64,000 bases of DNA from NCBI RefSeq assembly GCF_003813865.1, contig NZ_RMVG01000012.1, forward strand, positions 86,924 through 150,923. The letters run 5' to 3'. The notes under the pieces are model-generated. The model ran no database searches. It was not told the origin of the DNA and worked only from the letters and a program-made list of their open reading frames with translations. A program made the position numbers and the translations under genes. Shown piece by piece: positions 29,714 to 37,508 of this stretch; positions within the stretch are counted from its first letter, which is position 1, and every line of letters starts with the position of its first letter. This stretch comes from Candidatus Pantoea deserta. Its GTDB lineage: Bacteria; Pseudomonadota; Gammaproteobacteria; Enterobacterales; Enterobacteriaceae.

Positions 29714-29754
29714 TATCCAAAGCACTGTTTCACCGCCGTTGGCGAAAGAAGTGC
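29704..29754 (-). ncRNA. ANTAR-type dual-hexaloop antiterminator in the nas leader
   Basis: Two hairpins with six-base loops are visible in the minus-strand leader. P1 spans 29754-29722: GCACT outer stem and TTTCGCC/GGTGAAA inner stem closing loop AACGGC. P2 spans 29719-29704: TGGAT/GTCCA closing loop AAAGGC. Both loops have A at position 1 and G at position 4, the determinants reported for ANTAR-domain antiterminator RNAs. P2 uses the first arm of the downstream terminator. NasR bound to nitrate or nitrite is expected to stabilise P1-P2 and allow read-through. Confidence 0.87.
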
Positions 29755-29771
29755 GAATACCCTGAAGATAC

Positions 29772-29787
29772 AGCAAGGAGCGTGCCA
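29772..29787 (-). promoter_or_regulatory. Sigma-54 promoter of the nas operon
   Basis: The minus strand reads TGGCACGCTCCTTGCT, a perfect match to TGGCAC-N5-TTGC with -24 GG and -12 GC. The predicted start of transcription is near 29761. That gives a leader of about 120 nt containing the antiterminator and terminator before the ATG at 29640. Confidence 0.9.
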
Positions 29788-29861
29788 GGTTATCCAGGCC
29801 GCTGTGCCGCGCATTCTGACGCAGCTAAGCCAGTCGGCTGCACTTTGCTAACGCAATGCGC

Positions 29862-29876
29862 GCACAGCCATTGTGC
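29862..29876. promoter_or_regulatory. NtrC enhancer site for the nas promoter
   Basis: GCAC-N7-GTGC, the NtrC dyad at exact spacing, is centred about 108 bp upstream of the predicted start, a normal enhancer distance. A degenerate second copy (GCAC-N7-ACGC) lies at 29840-29854. NtrC control fits the known nitrogen regulation of nasFEDCBA in Klebsiella. Confidence 0.7.
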
Positions 29877-29901
29877 AGCTACCTCTCAGGAGGTAGTCGC
29901 T

Positions 29902-29926
29902 AAAAATCGCGCAAAACTGCGCGAGG
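29902..29926 (-). terminator. nasR terminator
   Basis: On the minus strand CGCGCA-GTTT-TGCGCG is followed by AUUUUUAG, about 70 bp past the nasR stop. It separates nasR from the nas promoter region. Confidence 0.85.
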
Positions 29927-29993
29927 ACACCCCCGGCCCGCTCAGGTCAGAGCCCGTCGCCGCAGAGGCGGTGCGGCCGGTTCCCGGCCCGCC

Positions 29994-31223
29994 TTAGCGC
30001 GGCGCAGGCGGCTGCGACATAGCCGCGACCGCCAGCACCGCCTGGGCAATATCGATAGTGCGTTTGTTCTGGTTCATGGCGCTTTTGCGCAGCGCCTGCC
30101 ATGCGCTCTGCTCATCGTAACCGTGCTGCTGCATCAGCCAGGCTTTCGCCTGTTCGATGGCGCGTCGCTCGTTCAGGCTGGCGCGCATCGTCGCCAGCTC
30201 TTCAGCCTGGCGCTGTAAGCGCTGCGCCTGTTCGCGCACCAGCGACAGCACCGAACGCCCAAGCTGATGCGCCAGCCCGTCGCTGTGCAGCGCGGTGGCT
30301 TCCCCCGCCAGCCAGTCGGCGCCCGCAATATAGAGGCTGAAGCTGTTATCGGCCGCCAGCGTCGGCTGTGCGGCCTGGCTTTGCGCATCGCGTATCGCCT
30401 GCTCACAGCGGGCCATCAGCGTCGCGGTCAGGCGATCCTCCAGGCTTTTCATCTGATCGATACGCGCGCTGAGCAAGGTAAACCAGCGCAGCGTGCCCGA
30501 CTCCTCTGCGCGCTCAAGGGTGCAGGCGATACGCCGCAGCCGCTCGACTTCGCGGCTGGCGGGTGCAAAAGCCTGCCAGCGCGCCTGCGCATCGGCGTCG
30601 GCAAACTGGCTAAAGGTGGCAAAACTTTTCTCCTGCGCGGCGATCAGCGCCACCATGCGCTGACGCTGCGCCTCGCTGAAATAGCCGGCCGCAAAGCCCG
30701 CCGAGCCGGTGGCCCGCTCCTGACCCGCCAGCTCTTTGCCCTGCATAAAGCTGAACAGCGCGATCAGCGCGCGGGAAATATCGGGATGGCTGGCGGTGTC
30801 GGCCGCCTCAAACACCAGATTGAGCAGGGTGCGAATGATCTGGTCAAAGGCCTGCATCGTCTGCGCCTGGTCGCTCTCTCCCGCCAGCAGCCGATGGCGC
30901 AGCGCGGGCAGCGCCGCCAGCGCCTGTAGCGCGGCGGCAATCAAATTGCAGAAGCGGCTGTCGCCCGCATGAGCCGTCGCCGGCGGCAGCGCCTCAATAA
31001 AGCGCTGCGAGGCGATGCCGACATCCTGTTCGCGCGCGTCGCGCTCCTGGACGAACAGCCGTCCCTGCGAGCAGATCCAGATATTGCTGGCGCCGCGCTC
31101 GCGCTGAAGCTGATGGATTAACTCACTCAGCGCCGCAATCAGCTGGCCGGTGTGCAGCAGCCGTTGCAGACTGGCAATGTCGCTGTCGCGCGATGCCTGT
31201 AGATACGCCAGCGCGTCGGTCAT
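29994..31223 (-). CDS. nasR: Nitrate/nitrite-responsive antiterminator NasR
   Basis: A 409-residue positive regulator of the nas operon. The N-terminal ~300 residues are the helical NIT domain that senses nitrate and nitrite (LIHQLQRERGASNIWI near residue 35 is characteristic, then the LMARCEQAIRDAQSQ region). A coiled linker follows (SLVREQAQRLQRQAEELATM). The C-terminal ANTAR RNA-binding domain has AIEQAKAWLMQQHGYDEQSA and ends with TIDIAQAVL. It binds the leader hairpins at 29704-29754. Transcribed just upstream of the operon with its own terminator. Shine-Dalgarno AGGAC lies just before the ATG. Confidence 0.93.
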   Translation of the reverse strand: MTDALAYLQASRDSDIASLQRLLHTGQLIAALSELIHQLQRERGASNIWICSQGRLFVQERDAREQDVGIASQRFIEALPPATAHAGDSRFCNLIAAALQALAALPALRHRLLAGESDQAQTMQAFDQIIRTLLNLVFEAADTASHPDISRALIALFSFMQGKELAGQERATGSAGFAAGYFSEAQRQRMVALIAAQEKSFATFSQFADADAQARWQAFAPASREVERLRRIACTLERAEESGTLRWFTLLSARIDQMKSLEDRLTATLMARCEQAIRDAQSQAAQPTLAADNSFSLYIAGADWLAGEATALHSDGLAHQLGRSVLSLVREQAQRLQRQAEELATMRASLNERRAIEQAKAWLMQQHGYDEQSAWQALRKSAMNQNKRTIDIAQAVLAVAAMSQPPAPR

Positions 31224-31720
31224 AGTGTCCTCTCTGTGCCCTGAGCCGTTTTATCAGGCAAAATAAGCAAAAGCCGTGCCGTTTTCAGCAAAGAGTGTGA
31301 TTGCCCTCACCCGGATATTCTGAAAAATAGCGTCTGAGCGGGAGATCCTCGAGAGGCGTACGCGGCAGGAGAAATTAAAAAAATTTAATAATTTCCTATT
31401 AGTGGTAGTGCATGACAGAATAGCCTTCCTCTTAGTTCATCAGGTTATGACGCGAATTAATAAATTTGTTTTAACTGTGCTAAACAGCGGCTTTTTTTGT
31501 CATTTTTACGCAACGCGTTTTGCGGCGGCTAGCATGGCTTCATAGTGAGCGCAATGTTTTGAAATCTTAAAAGTCTTAGGTAGACTTAACGTCGTATTAT
31601 GCTGATGTAATTTTTCTGTTTTTTTTTAGCTGCTGCTGTGAACGCATGATGCCGCGCGCAGGTCATCGCGAGATGAAGAAAGCCCCGTATCATGCAGTTA
31701 CTCTGATGAAATCGAGGAAC
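31224..31720. promoter_or_regulatory. AT-rich divergent region upstream of the type VI-related module
   Basis: About 500 bp between nasR and the lipoprotein gene, with no gene seen and clearly more A and T than the flanks. A perfect 6-5-6 inverted repeat AAGTCT-TAGGT-AGACTT lies at 31571-31587, and TATTAT at 31595-31600 could be a -10 element. The repeat would then overlap the -35 region as an operator should. Both assignments are inference. Confidence 0.35.
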
Positions 31721-32215
31721 ATGGTGAAAAAGAGTCTTACGTTGATGCTGCTGGCGATATTGACCCTGGCAGGCTGTAAAGCCCCGCCGCCGTCTGTCAC
31801 CGATGACACGCTGGTCACCAGCGAAGTCAATGGCGTTAAGTTAGTTCATCGTCATGCCGTCGCCGCGCCTGCCGAGTTCACGCCGATCAATGAGAGCTGG
31901 CGCGCGCTCTATGCGGCGTCGGTAATGACCACGCCGGATTACGGCGGCAAAATCGTGCGTTATCTGGAAAACGGTAAGCCCTTTATCGTGCTGGGCAGCG
32001 TCGAAAATCACTGGCTGGCGATTGCCGATCAGCCTGACGGCCCGCTGATTGGCTATGTTCCGCTGAAGGCCGGCGTCGAAAGCAGCCGCTACGAGGCAAC
32101 GCTGCGCAGCGACCGCCCTCGCCCGCGCGGTAAAAATAAGCAGGTCTGCGTCGACGTGGGCGGCGCCAGCAAGGCGTGCCGCACCAACGATACCGCGACC
32201 TGGATCTTAGACTGA
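31721..32215 (+). CDS. SH3-like lipoprotein heading the type VI-related module
   Basis: A 164-residue predicted lipoprotein: MVKKS start, hydrophobic core, lipobox LAGC followed by Lys and a Pro-rich linker (KAPPP). The remainder looks like a bacterial SH3 domain (ALYAASVMTT, IVLGSVENHWLAIAD, LIGYVPLKAG). It ends in a basic stretch (RPRPRGKNKQ) and a two-cysteine loop (CVDVGGASKAC). It could anchor in the outer membrane where TssJ normally sits, but it shows no resemblance to TssJ itself. An earlier in-frame start at 31706 also gives a plausible signal; 31721 has GAGGA close upstream. A hairpin separates it from tssL. Confidence 0.7.
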   Translation: MVKKSLTLMLLAILTLAGCKAPPPSVTDDTLVTSEVNGVKLVHRHAVAAPAEFTPINESWRALYAASVMTTPDYGGKIVRYLENGKPFIVLGSVENHWLAIADQPDGPLIGYVPLKAGVESSRYEATLRSDRPRPRGKNKQVCVDVGGASKACRTNDTATWILD

Positions 32216-32246
32216 TAATGAAATCTGGCGCATATTGCCTGTATGT

Positions 32247-32273
32247 AATCCCTGAGCTCGCCACTCAGGGATT
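32247..32273 (+). terminator. Terminator-like hairpin between lipoprotein and tssL genes
   Basis: A perfect 10-bp stem AATCCCTGAG-CTCGCCA-CTCAGGGATT is followed by TGTTCTTGT. The U tract is interrupted, so it may be a partial terminator or attenuator that lowers expression of the downstream genes rather than a full stop. Confidence 0.6.
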
Positions 32274-32300
32274 TGTTCTTGTCTGGAAGAATCCCCGTTA

Positions 32301-33518
32301 ATGAATCAGGAATCGCAGGCCTCTGAGGTTAACGCCTCGGGCAACGATAATCTTTTATTGCAGGCTGCGGCGCCGCTGCTTAACGCTGTGGTGCAACTCC
32401 GTCAGGCGGTCACGCATGACGATCCGGCTGGCCTGCGCCAGTCGCTGATTGATGAAATCCGCCAGTTCGAACAGCGCTGCAAGCAGGCCGGACTGCCGTT
32501 TGAGACCATCATCGGCGCGCGCTACTGTCTGTGCAGCGCGCTGGACGAGGCTGCCGCGCAGACGCCATGGGGCACGCGCGGCGTCTGGTCCGGCAACGGT
32601 ATGCTGGTGACCTTCCATAACGAAAGCTGGGGCGGCGAAAAGGTGTTTCAGCTGCTGTCGCGCATTTCACAAAGTCCCGCTCAGCACCTCTGGCTGCTGG
32701 AGGTGGTGCACTACTGTTTACTGCTCGGCTACGAGGGACGCTATCGCGGCAGCGACAGCGGGCGCGTACAGTGCGACGCCATTCGCAAACGCCTGGCGAA
32801 ACTGATTGACGAGACGCGCGCGCCGCTCGGCGGGAGCGCAAAACCGCTGGTGGAGGTGCATCCGCTGGTGAGCAGCGTCTCGCGCCCGATGATCCCGCTG
32901 TGGGCATGCGCCACCGTGGCCGCGCTGATTGCCTGCCTGCTCTATAGCGCCCTTAACTGGCGGCTGGGCAATGATGCCGAACCGCTGCTGCGCGCGATTT
33001 ATCAGACGCCGCTGCCGCAGATCACCGTTGGCCGCCGCCCCTCTTCGCCTCAGGCGCTGCTGGATCTGCGCCAGCGGCTGAACGATGTTATCGCCGCGGG
33101 TCAGCTCGAAGTCAGCGACGGCGCCTTTGGCAGTAAGGTCATTATTCCCGCCGACAAGCTCTTCGCCGAACAGGGCACCGCGATTAATCCGGTCGGCCGC
33201 GCGCTGCTGGCGCGCGTCGCCACCGCCATGAAAAACGTCAAAGGCTCGGTGCTGGTGTCGGTGTTTACCGACGATCGCCCCGTAGACAACAGCCGTTTCG
33301 CCTCCAGCTATGAATTTTCGTTTGCCCGCGCCCGTGCGGTCACCCAGCTGTTACAGACGCAGCTTGCTGACGGCCACGCTATTCGCTCGGAAGGGCGCGG
33401 CGACAGCGACCCGCTGCTGCCCAACGACAGCAGCGAAAACCGGACCCGTAATCGTCGCGTCGAAATCACCCTGTTCGCCGCGCCGGAAACGCTCAGTAAT
33501 CATCAGGGAGTTCAGTAA
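32301..33518 (+). CDS. tssL: TssL-like protein: DotU domain, one membrane span, OmpA-like C terminus
   Basis: A 405-residue inner-membrane protein of the type VI membrane complex family. Residues about 15-190 form the cytoplasmic DotU domain with its signature YCLCSALDEAA (from residue 75) and LLGYEGRYRG. A single membrane span follows at about 197-218. Residues about 255-395 are an OmpA-like peptidoglycan-binding domain with SEGRGDSDPL and NRTRNRRVEITL. This is the extended TssL form that anchors the complex to the cell wall. Its stop overlaps the tssM ATG by one base (TAATG). All domains look intact. Confidence 0.9.
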   Translation: MNQESQASEVNASGNDNLLLQAAAPLLNAVVQLRQAVTHDDPAGLRQSLIDEIRQFEQRCKQAGLPFETIIGARYCLCSALDEAAAQTPWGTRGVWSGNGMLVTFHNESWGGEKVFQLLSRISQSPAQHLWLLEVVHYCLLLGYEGRYRGSDSGRVQCDAIRKRLAKLIDETRAPLGGSAKPLVEVHPLVSSVSRPMIPLWACATVAALIACLLYSALNWRLGNDAEPLLRAIYQTPLPQITVGRRPSSPQALLDLRQRLNDVIAAGQLEVSDGAFGSKVIIPADKLFAEQGTAINPVGRALLARVATAMKNVKGSVLVSVFTDDRPVDNSRFASSYEFSFARARAVTQLLQTQLADGHAIRSEGRGDSDPLLPNDSSENRTRNRRVEITLFAAPETLSNHQGVQ

Positions 33519-35632
33519 TGCGCGCCTCCTTACGCCCTGTTTTGACGCATCGCCTGCTGTGGAGCTTTATCGGCGTCACCGCGTTGAGCTGTTTGATCTG
33601 GATCCTCGGCCCGCTGTGGAGCTGGGGCGAAACCCGTCCGCTGGAGCCGGCGCTGCCGCGTCAGCTAACGGTGGGCCTGCTGTTTTTCGTCTGGGTATTG
33701 TTTCAGTTTATTCCGTCGCTTTATCGCGCCTGGTTCAACAGCAAGCTGCTGACGAATTTACAGCAGAGCAGCCCGGAAGATCTCTCTGACCGCCAGGCTA
33801 CGGAAGAGCTGCTGACCCAGCGCTTTAGCGAAGCGCTGGGTCAGCTAAAGCGCACGCCCTTTAACCGCAACAGCAACAGCCGCTGGCTGGCGCGTTTTCA
33901 GTCCAACTACCTTTATCAGCTGCCCTGGTATCTGGTGATGGGCGCGCCGGGCGCGGGTAAAACCACCGCGCTGCTCAACGCCGGACTCGATTTTCCGCTG
34001 ACCGACAGCGTCGGCAAGACGGCCATTCGCGGCGTCGGCGGCACGCGCCACTGCGACTGGTGGTTTACCGATCGCGCGGTGCTGATCGACACCGCCGGAC
34101 GCTATACCCTTCAGGAGAGCCAGCGCGCGCGCGATGCGGGCGAGTGGCGCAGCTTTATCAACCTGCTGAAGCGCTACCGCACACGCCAGCCTATTAACGG
34201 CGTGATTATGACGCTCAGCGTGGCCGATCTGCTGAGCGAATCCGCCGAGACGCGTTTCGCTCAGGCGAACGCCATGCGCAGCCGCATGAGCGAACTGCAT
34301 CAGCAGACCGGCATTCACTTTCCGGTCTACGTTATGGTCACCAAAACGGACCTGCTGAAAGGCTTTATGGGCTATTTCGGCGCGCTGGAGAAGCGGCAGC
34401 GCGACGCGGTGTGGGGCTTTACGTTTCCCTGGGAGCCGGCTAAATCGCACAAAGATGAGTGGCATCGCAGCTTCAACCAGCAGTTTCATCGCCTGGAGCA
34501 GCAGCTGCAACAGCAGCTCGGCCATAAGATGGCGCAGGAGCGCGATCTCAGCCAGCGCGCCGACTGCTTTCTCTTTCCGCAGGAGTTCGCCTCGCTGCGG
34601 CCGCTGCTCAATGAGTATCTCGACGTGGTGTTCTCCAGCCAGCAGGAGCCGGTGGCCTGGAGCGCGCGTGGACTCTTTTTTACCAGCGGCACCCAGGAGG
34701 GGCTGCCCTTCGACCGCATCATGGGCGAGCTGAGCCGTAAGCTCCAGCTGCCTCAGACGAGCGGCCAGACGATTGCCGCCTGGGACAGCGTCAACCGCAA
34801 TAGTCCGATACCCGGCAATAAAGGTCAGAGCTTTTTTATCCGCGACCTGCTCAGCGATCTGGTGTTTCGCGAGAGCGGTCTGGCGGGCAGCAACCGCCGC
34901 TGGGAGTACCGGAATCAGCTGTTTCACTGGATTGGCTATGGCGTGCTGGCGGGTGGGCTGGCCATTGCCTCCGGCCTGTGGCTGATCAGCTTTTTCCAGA
35001 ATCAGCGCTACCTGAGCCAGGTCGCGGATCGCATACCGGCGATTGCCGCCCAGAGTCAGCAGGTTATTCATCAGCCGGCTGATAATATTTTTGACCTGCT
35101 TCCCTTTTTAAACAATCTGGTGAAGCTGCCGCTTTCAGACCATTTTTCCCTTGATAATCCGCCAGTTACTATGCGCGCTGGACTCTATCGCGGCAATCAG
35201 GTCAGCGATGCGGCCTGGGCGCTTTATCAAAATGCGCTAAAGTCTTTGCTATTACCGCGCGTGGCGCAGCAGATCACTAACCTGCTGCGTAACGACCGGG
35301 GCGAGGATAATGAATACAGCCGCAACGCGCTGCGCGCCTATCAGATGCTCTATCAGCCGCGCAATTATGACGGCGAGTTTTTACGCGCCTGGCTGATGCA
35401 GAATTTACAGCGTTCGCTGCCGGAAAACGTCAGCGCGCGCGATCTTCAGCAGCTTGACTGGCATCTCAGCCAGCTGCTGGATCAGCAGATTCAGTCTTCG
35501 CCCTATGCGCGCGACAATGCGCTGATGATGCGCAAACTTGCGGAAAATCTGAAAAATGCAGGTCGTGAGAGCCGCGCGCTGGTTGTGATGCCCGCCGCCG
35601 ATGCACAGCGATTGACCACGCATAGCAAGTAA
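33518..35632 (+). CDS. tssM: Short IcmF/TssM-like inner-membrane protein lacking the C-terminal periplasmic region
   Basis: A 704-residue IcmF-family protein. Two N-terminal membrane spans (about 14-33 and 52-70) are followed by a cytoplasmic NTPase-like domain with intact Walker A GAPGAGKTT (from residue 142), DTAGRY and TKTDLL. A third span lies at about 472-491. Typical TssM is 1100-1200 residues long; here only about 210 residues follow the third span, so most of the periplasmic part, including the C-terminal beta domain that binds TssJ, is absent. There is no room for a remnant, because tagF starts 13 bp after the stop. Either a fixed short variant or an old deletion. Confidence 0.88.
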   Translation: MRASLRPVLTHRLLWSFIGVTALSCLIWILGPLWSWGETRPLEPALPRQLTVGLLFFVWVLFQFIPSLYRAWFNSKLLTNLQQSSPEDLSDRQATEELLTQRFSEALGQLKRTPFNRNSNSRWLARFQSNYLYQLPWYLVMGAPGAGKTTALLNAGLDFPLTDSVGKTAIRGVGGTRHCDWWFTDRAVLIDTAGRYTLQESQRARDAGEWRSFINLLKRYRTRQPINGVIMTLSVADLLSESAETRFAQANAMRSRMSELHQQTGIHFPVYVMVTKTDLLKGFMGYFGALEKRQRDAVWGFTFPWEPAKSHKDEWHRSFNQQFHRLEQQLQQQLGHKMAQERDLSQRADCFLFPQEFASLRPLLNEYLDVVFSSQQEPVAWSARGLFFTSGTQEGLPFDRIMGELSRKLQLPQTSGQTIAAWDSVNRNSPIPGNKGQSFFIRDLLSDLVFRESGLAGSNRRWEYRNQLFHWIGYGVLAGGLAIASGLWLISFFQNQRYLSQVADRIPAIAAQSQQVIHQPADNIFDLLPFLNNLVKLPLSDHFSLDNPPVTMRAGLYRGNQVSDAAWALYQNALKSLLLPRVAQQITNLLRNDRGEDNEYSRNALRAYQMLYQPRNYDGEFLRAWLMQNLQRSLPENVSARDLQQLDWHLSQLLDQQIQSSPYARDNALMMRKLAENLKNAGRESRALVVMPAADAQRLTTHSK

Positions 35633-35645
35633 TGATGAGGTGAGT

Positions 35646-36344
35646 ATGGCTGCGAGCGTTGTGCCCGGCTGGTACGGAAAGCTGCCCTCAACCGGCGACT
35701 TTTTGCGTTACCGGTTGAGTGAGAAACATATCGCGCCCTGGACCCACTGGTTTCAACAGGGGCTGATGAGCTGGCACAGCCAGGAGCAGGCCACCACCAG
35801 CTGGTTTCTCCAGGCGCCGGTGTGGAACTTTGTGCTGCCGGTGACGCCCGGCGTGCAGCAGGTGCAAATGGGCTGTCTGATGCCGTCGTGCGATCGCGTC
35901 GGCCGCGCCTGGCCTCTGCTGGCGCTGCGCACCTTTTCGCTCAGCCAGTGGCATCCGGCGCAGCTCGCCATATCCGGCGACTGGTTTCAGGATGTGGGGG
36001 TCACGCTCTGGCGAGCGGTGCAGGTGCAGAGTATGGCCGCGCAGCTGGAGCAGCAGCTTCATCTGCTGCCGCCGCTGCTGGTGCCGGAGAAGCAGCATTC
36101 GGACATTATGGACGTCATTGGCTTCAGCGATCTGCCCTGCACCCTGAGCTGGCGCGAAGTGGCGGACCGTTTCGATCCGCAGCAGCATATCAGCTACTGG
36201 TGGACGAATCGCTGCGACGGTTTTGCCCATGCGACCCACAAGCACAGCGGCAACCTGACGGCGCAACTGTTTTCACTACTTTTTAACCCGGCGGCAGGTA
36301 CTCAGCCGGGACGTAACGGCCTCTATCCGCCCATGTTCGAATAA
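35646..36344 (+). CDS. tagF: TagF-like type VI accessory protein
   Basis: A 232-residue cytoplasmic protein with the TagF/ImpM N-terminal signature VVPGWYGKLPSTGDFLRYRL and the following QQGLMSWHSQ and MPSCDRVGRAWPL blocks. In Pseudomonas and other genera TagF is a post-translational repressor of type VI secretion linked to the Fha protein; in some organisms it is fused to the PppA phosphatase. The usual length is about 220-300. ATG 35646 is chosen over GTG 35640 because GAGGTG provides a ribosome site. The gene follows tssM after 13 bp and precedes the FHA gene by 36 bp. Confidence 0.88.
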   Translation: MAASVVPGWYGKLPSTGDFLRYRLSEKHIAPWTHWFQQGLMSWHSQEQATTSWFLQAPVWNFVLPVTPGVQQVQMGCLMPSCDRVGRAWPLLALRTFSLSQWHPAQLAISGDWFQDVGVTLWRAVQVQSMAAQLEQQLHLLPPLLVPEKQHSDIMDVIGFSDLPCTLSWREVADRFDPQQHISYWWTNRCDGFAHATHKHSGNLTAQLFSLLFNPAAGTQPGRNGLYPPMFE

Positions 36345-36380
36345 CGGCGTTGCGTTTGCCCATCAGATACGGGATGACTC

Positions 36381-37508
36381 ATGCAATTTACCATTGTGCA
36401 GTGCAATACGGATGTTCCGGTAAAAACCGTGGCGTTTCAGCCGCCCGGCGGCACCATTGGCCGCAGCCAGGATAACGATCTGGTTCTGCCGGACGAGTCG
36501 CGCGCCATTTCGCGCTTGCAGGCGCTGGTACACCTTTCTGCCGAGGGCGAGTGCCGCCTGACCAACCAGGGCAGCGTGACCGCCGTGGTGCACAACGGCG
36601 TCACCCTGCCGCGTGGGGTACAGGTTCAGCTGCAACATGGCGATGCGCTGCAAATTGGCGACTATCAGCTTGCCGTGGAAGATCCGGCGCGCGCCGACGC
36701 GGTCAGAGACGATCCGCTGGCGCTGTTCGTCGAGGAGAGGCTGGAGCAGAGCGACCCGCTGGGCCTGCTTGACGCTGAACCCGCAGAACATCCCTCCTCC
36801 GCCACGCCTCCGCCGTCACGTCACAGCGATGCGCGGCTGGCGATCGATCCGCAGCAAAGCGAGTCGCCGCGTCTGACGGGCGCGGCTCTGGCGGATCAGG
36901 AGAAGCTGATTGCCGCGCTGCTGGAGGGCATGGGGCTGAACAATGGTCATGCGACGCCGATCGATGAAGAGCAGATGCGCGTGACGGGCCGGATGCTGAG
37001 CCTGTTTTCACAGGGCACGGTGGCGCTGCTGTCATCGCGGCAGATTCTTAAGCGCGGCGTGAAGGCGGATATGACCATGATCCTGAACGAGGCGAATAAC
37101 CCGTTTAAGATCCTGCCCTCCGGTAAAACCGTGCTGATGCAGATGTACCAGAGCCAGATGCCGGGCTTTATGCCGCCGGAACAGGCGGTGCGCGACGCGC
37201 TGGTGGATTTGCAGGCGCATCAGCTCGGCATGATCGCCGGTATTCGCGCCATTATCGCCGCCATGCTGCAATCCTTTAATCCGCAGCGTCTGGAAGAGCA
37301 GGCGCGCAGCGAAGGCGTCCTGCCGACCCTCCCCTTTTCCATCGCCCGAAAAGCCGCGCTCTGGGACTATTTTATGCGTAACTATCAGCGCACCGCCGGC
37401 GAGATCGAGGACGATTTCCATACCCTGTTCGGCGAAGCCTTTTTGCACGCCTATGACGTGGAAGTTAACCAGTACAAAGATTCGCAAACCCGGACGGACG
37501 AAGCATGA
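36381..37508 (+). CDS. tagH: FHA-domain protein of the TagH/Fha type
   Basis: A 375-residue protein with an N-terminal FHA phosphothreonine-binding domain (about 1-100). The conserved GGTIGRSQDNDLVLPDESR and ISR motif are present, but the usual histidine of SRxHA is glutamine (SRLQA). A low-complexity linker (about 120-165) leads to the C-terminal type VI-specific domain (about 190-370) with MILNEANNPFK, MPPEQAVRDALVDLQAHQL and FGEAFLHAY. In known systems the kinase PpkA phosphorylates Fha and PppA reverses it. The gene overlaps pppA by four bases. Confidence 0.88.
   Translation: MQFTIVQCNTDVPVKTVAFQPPGGTIGRSQDNDLVLPDESRAISRLQALVHLSAEGECRLTNQGSVTAVVHNGVTLPRGVQVQLQHGDALQIGDYQLAVEDPARADAVRDDPLALFVEERLEQSDPLGLLDAEPAEHPSSATPPPSRHSDARLAIDPQQSESPRLTGAALADQEKLIAALLEGMGLNNGHATPIDEEQMRVTGRMLSLFSQGTVALLSSRQILKRGVKADMTMILNEANNPFKILPSGKTVLMQMYQSQMPGFMPPEQAVRDALVDLQAHQLGMIAGIRAIIAAMLQSFNPQRLEEQARSEGVLPTLPFSIARKAALWDYFMRNYQRTAGEIEDDFHTLFGEAFLHAYDVEVNQYKDSQTRTDEA

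Noticed and set aside
33845..35071. 408-codon open frame on the minus strand inside tssM
   Set aside because: Shadow of tssM; composition is Ala/Arg/Gln-rich noise with no motif, while the plus frame shows clear IcmF motifs.
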